A DNA stretch of 64,000 bases from Centroberyx gerrardi (Eukaryota > Chordata > Actinopteri > Beryciformes > Berycidae), in assembly GCF_048128805.1 (NCBI RefSeq), contig NC_136003.1, positions 24,022,840 to 24,086,839 on the forward strand, read 5' to 3'. Positions 62,693 to 64,000 of the stretch are shown here, in pieces. The notes beneath the pieces are model-generated. The model saw only the letters and a program-made list of their open reading frames with translations, searched no databases and was not told the DNA's origin. Both the position numbers and the translations under genes were made by a program. Each line of letters begins with the position of its first letter. Position 1 is the first letter of the stretch.

Positions 62693-64000
62693 CTGGAAAG
62701 AAAGTAAAGACAGGATCCAGTCAAAAAACACACTGATCAGGAAGCCTCTCACGCAGAAACGACAACACAGGCACACAGTCAAGTCGGCTTCAGTCAAGTT
62801 AGGTAAAGCGGGCTAATGGCTATCAGGCTTGGATACCGCTGAGCTGAGCTGAGCTGAGCAGTCGTGACAGACGACCCCTGCTCTCTATTCCACAGTCTGC
62901 CTCTGTAGAGCAGCTGGTAACGGAGCCCACCTGCACCCGCCCATGACCACATCCCCCTGCCCGTCTAAAACTGGGCCTGGTCCTGGGGCCAGAAACCTAA
63001 GCCTCTTCCCCTCGGGAAAACGATCGGGCTCTATTTTTAATAGCTCAATACTAACCAACGGCTGGATGACCTTCCAACTGAGGAACCCCAAAATGCCTGC
63101 CATTCCATAGTCTGTCTGGAGTAGGAGGGTAGACTAGGGGGGGGATCATCATTTAAAAACAACTACCTGTACTGTAGATCTTAACTTCCGGCACTTCTTT
63201 CAAAATCATAAACACTATCTTGCGTGAGAACGTTTTGTTTAACTACTGCTGACATTATTCGGTATAATTTAAAATAGACTGTTTGTATAGTGTTTGTTGA
63301 TTACTGTCTCCAATCCAAACCACTGTGGGAATCTCTCCAGCAAAGAGATGAGCACTTAAGATGAGACACGCCAACAAACATATCCTTGGCTATTGGCTAT
63401 CGAGTTGTAAATCTTTGGCCACCTCTGCTTTGGCAAACAGACATTACATGTGACTTGAGGTAGGCAACCATTATGAGAGCAGCAAACACATTGATATTTT
63501 CGATAATACAAATAATTTTCTCGACCAAAAAACACAGCAACAACAAAAGAATAAAAAACTGTTTGATTATTGGCTCGCCCATGTTCAAAAGTAATCATGC
63601 CTCATTGACCCCGAAGGCCATTTAGTGAAAGTCGAGTCAGCCAGCATTCCTGTGAGGAGGATAATTACAGAGAGGAGTGCCTGTGTCCCTGGCATGCTTT
63701 GTGAATGTGCCAGTGGATTATCAAACCCAATTCAGGCAGACTTTCAGCGATGCCAGACAAAGACATTAATGAGGGGACAACGGCGGCTCCACCATGCCTT
63801 ACTGAGGAGTCATAGACCGGTCCGCACGCCACACACACCATCAATAGAAAGCACACCATTGACAGGCCAGCCTGGGCTCTAGACGGGACCCCAGACATGT
63901 TCCAGGCCCCGGGCCAGGAAAGAGAGCGAGCGCTGGAAAACCACAATCTGTTAACTTCTAACTGGGACGCGCCCTGGGACGGTTGCTGAGACTGATAATA
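62693..64000 (-). other. Intron of the V-ATPase subunit a gene, runs off the window
   Basis: No exon encoding the expected last transmembrane segment (ending HALRLHW) was found, so this is probably all one intron. A short 'gagctgagct' tandem occurs near 62840. Nothing else is recognised. Confidence 0.5.

Overview
The window reads as vertebrate nuclear DNA, most likely from a spiny-rayed teleost fish. Coding exons are short, split by GT-AG introns and encode vertebrate proteins. Non-coding DNA is rich in long (CA/GT)n arrays and in repeats of types common in fish: tRNA-derived SINEs, a Tc1-like element, hAT-like MITEs and a LINE remnant. There are no operons, ribosome binding sites or CRISPR arrays. 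Most open reading frames longer than 60 codons are chance or microsatellite-driven.

Four protein-coding genes are supported. (1) Minus strand, 2223-6829: a five-exon COQ10 family gene (coenzyme Q-binding START-domain protein, 222 aa). (2) Minus strand, 9882-12766: a six-exon 17-beta-hydroxysteroid dehydrogenase type 1 gene (hsd17b1, 292 aa) with the whole SDR catalytic apparatus. (3) Plus strand, 36869-50316: a seven-exon DAP-kinase-family Ser/Thr kinase of the STK17/DRAK type (376 aa). (4) Minus strand, 62599-62692: only the last coding exon of a V-type proton ATPase 116-kDa subunit a gene (a1-like), with its 3' UTR to about 61.4 kb; the rest lies beyond the right edge. For the first three, every exon junction and reading phase was followed by hand and closes exactly.

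Layout: 1-0.9 kb repeats; 1-2.2 kb flank and coq10 3' UTR; 2.2-6.8 kb coq10, with an antisense LINE remnant in its last intron; 7-9.7 kb intergenic; 9.7-12.8 kb hsd17b1, with two terminal-inverted-repeat insertions in its introns; 12.8-36.8 kb a gene-poor stretch with a SINE carrying a 15-bp target duplication, a Tc1-like deletion derivative with perfect 31-bp ends, a possible broken gene at 18.6-18.9 kb, and several repeats; 36.9-51.9 kb the STK17 gene; 52-61.4 kb gene-poor DNA with a perfect 28-bp hairpin and MITEs; 61.4-64 kb the end of the V-ATPase gene, tail-to-tail with STK17.

The most interesting result is the gene company. hsd17b1 and atp6v0a1 are neighbours in human 17q21 (the HOXB side of the HOX paralogon). 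As far as I recall, human 17q21 has neither a COQ10 nor an STK17 gene; those sit in the sister regions 2q32-33 (STK17B, COQ10B), 7p13 (STK17A) and 12q13 (COQ10A). This window may therefore hold extra ohnologs of COQ10 and STK17 that mammals lost. The genes do not form one pathway: they cover mitochondrial quinone handling, estrogen synthesis, apoptosis-related kinase signalling and organelle acidification.
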